In this document: positions 6,382 through 6,970 of the stretch, piece after piece | Layout: the number at the start of each line of letters is the position of its first letter | Numbering within the stretch: position 1 is the first letter of the stretch | Assembly: GCA_018903185.1 (NCBI GenBank) | Contig: JAHIQV010000464.1 | Coordinates: forward strand, 1 to 6,970 | DNA length: 6,970 nt | Direction of reading: 5' to 3' | Source of the DNA: Gammaproteobacteria bacterium | GTDB taxonomy: Bacteria > Pseudomonadota > Gammaproteobacteria > Burkholderiales > Burkholderiaceae_C | Translations under genes and position numbers: made by a program | Notes under the pieces: model-generated | Seen by the model: only the letters and a program-made list of their open reading frames with translations | Told to the model about the DNA's origin: nothing | Databases searched by the model: none

Positions 6382-6970
6382 TCACATCGCCGCTTCCAGC
6401 ATGGCGCGGTATTCCTCCGCGCTGGCGATGCGCGGGTTGGTCTTGTGGCAGTGGTCGGCCAGCGCGCCCTCGATCACCTTGTGAAACAGGTCGGGTGTCA
6501 CGCCCATCGCGGCCAGTCCGCTGGGCAGACCCAGGCGGGCGTTCATGTCCTTGATCGCTTCGCCGATGTCGCTGCCGCTGGCCAGACCCATGGCGTGGGC
6601 CATGCGCTGCAGGCGGTTTTCTTTCCGGATGGATTCGGCCCCGGCGTTGAATGCGATCACCGCGGGCAGGAACATGGCGTTGAGCGTGCCGTGGTGCAGG
6701 CGCGGGTTGACGCCGCCCAGGCTGTGACTGAGTGAATGCACGCAGCCCAGGCCTTTCTGGAACGCCATCGCCCCCTGCATGCTGGCGCTCATCATGTTGA
6801 GCCGCGCCTCGCGGTCGCTGCCGTCTTGGGTGGCGCGCTCGATGTGCGCCCAGCCGCGCATCAATCCGTCCAGAGCAATGCCATCGGCCGGTGGGTTGAA
6901 GGCAGGTGCCATGAAGGTTTCCATGCAGTGGGCGATCGCGTCCATGCCGGTGGCCGCGGTCAGCATGGGC
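6382..6970 (-). CDS. Iron-containing (group III) alcohol dehydrogenase, C-terminal half
   Basis: The 3' part of a minus-strand gene; the start lies beyond the right edge. About 195 residues remain of a family usually about 380-390 long. Counting from the first methionine in the window (6966), GMDAIAHCME (7-16) supplies the metal-binding Asp (9) and His (13). CVHSLSH (75-81) and the HHG at 91-93 supply the other two histidine ligands, so all four expected metal positions are present. The C-terminal region (about 110-194) is the usual all-helical domain ending in AEEYRAMLEAAM. Enzymes of this family are NAD(P)-dependent and oxidise or reduce small alcohols, aldehydes or related compounds in the cytoplasm. 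The nucleotide-binding half is outside the window, so cofactor and substrate cannot be judged. An intrinsic terminator follows at 6279-6303. Confidence 0.93.
   Translation of the reverse strand, partial: PMLTAATGMDAIAHCMETFMAPAFNPPADGIALDGLMRGWAHIERATQDGSDREARLNMMSASMQGAMAFQKGLGCVHSLSHSLGGVNPRLHHGTLNAMFLPAVIAFNAGAESIRKENRLQRMAHAMGLASGSDIGEAIKDMNARLGLPSGLAAMGVTPDLFHKVIEGALADHCHKTNPRIASAEEYRAMLEAAM

Overview
This is a GC-rich chromosomal window from what is probably a betaproteobacterium of the Burkholderiales, perhaps Comamonadaceae. The reasons are the strong G/C preference at third codon positions, the yciB-bolA-parvulin gene order, and the style of the metabolic genes. The taxonomic call is inference; no rRNA or other marker lies in the window.

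Layout, left to right. (1) Positions 1-2295, minus strand: a two-gene catabolic-type operon. A glutamine-synthetase-like ligase (949-2295) is followed 10 nt later by a class III, glutamate-semialdehyde-aminomutase-like aminotransferase (start 938) that runs off the left edge. The region upstream of the ligase (2296-2382) carries two TTTGATCAAA palindromes 51 bp apart and a separate inverted repeat, AAGTGAC-N9-GTCACTT. It looks like an operator array. (2) Positions 2383-4121, minus strand: a compact housekeeping cluster, yciB (inner-membrane septation protein A) > bolA > a secreted parvulin-type prolyl isomerase. yciB and bolA overlap by ATGA, and the cluster closes with a textbook intrinsic terminator at 2383-2409. 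(3) Positions 4256-5239, plus strand, divergent from yciB: a protein joining an N-terminal TerB-like domain to a C-terminal DUF697/YcjF-like membrane-associated domain. (4) Positions 5402-5899, plus strand: a small lipoprotein of unknown function, ending in a strong terminator. (5) Positions 5962-6270, minus strand: a DUF3817 small membrane protein convergent with the lipoprotein. (6) Positions 6382-6970, minus strand: the C-terminal half of an iron-containing alcohol dehydrogenase. Its terminator (6279-6303) sits only 8 nt before the DUF3817 start codon.

How the genes work together. The ligase and aminotransferase probably act in one amine or amino-acid pathway. YciB, BolA and the parvulin are envelope, redox and periplasmic-folding functions that often lie together in this group. 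The other genes show no clear functional link. No tRNA, rRNA, CRISPR array, insertion sequence or phage gene is visible, and no stretch over 300 bases lacks a gene. I see no convincing new biological system. The best leads are regulatory: the operator array, the terminator abutting a start codon, and a possibly leaderless yciB message.
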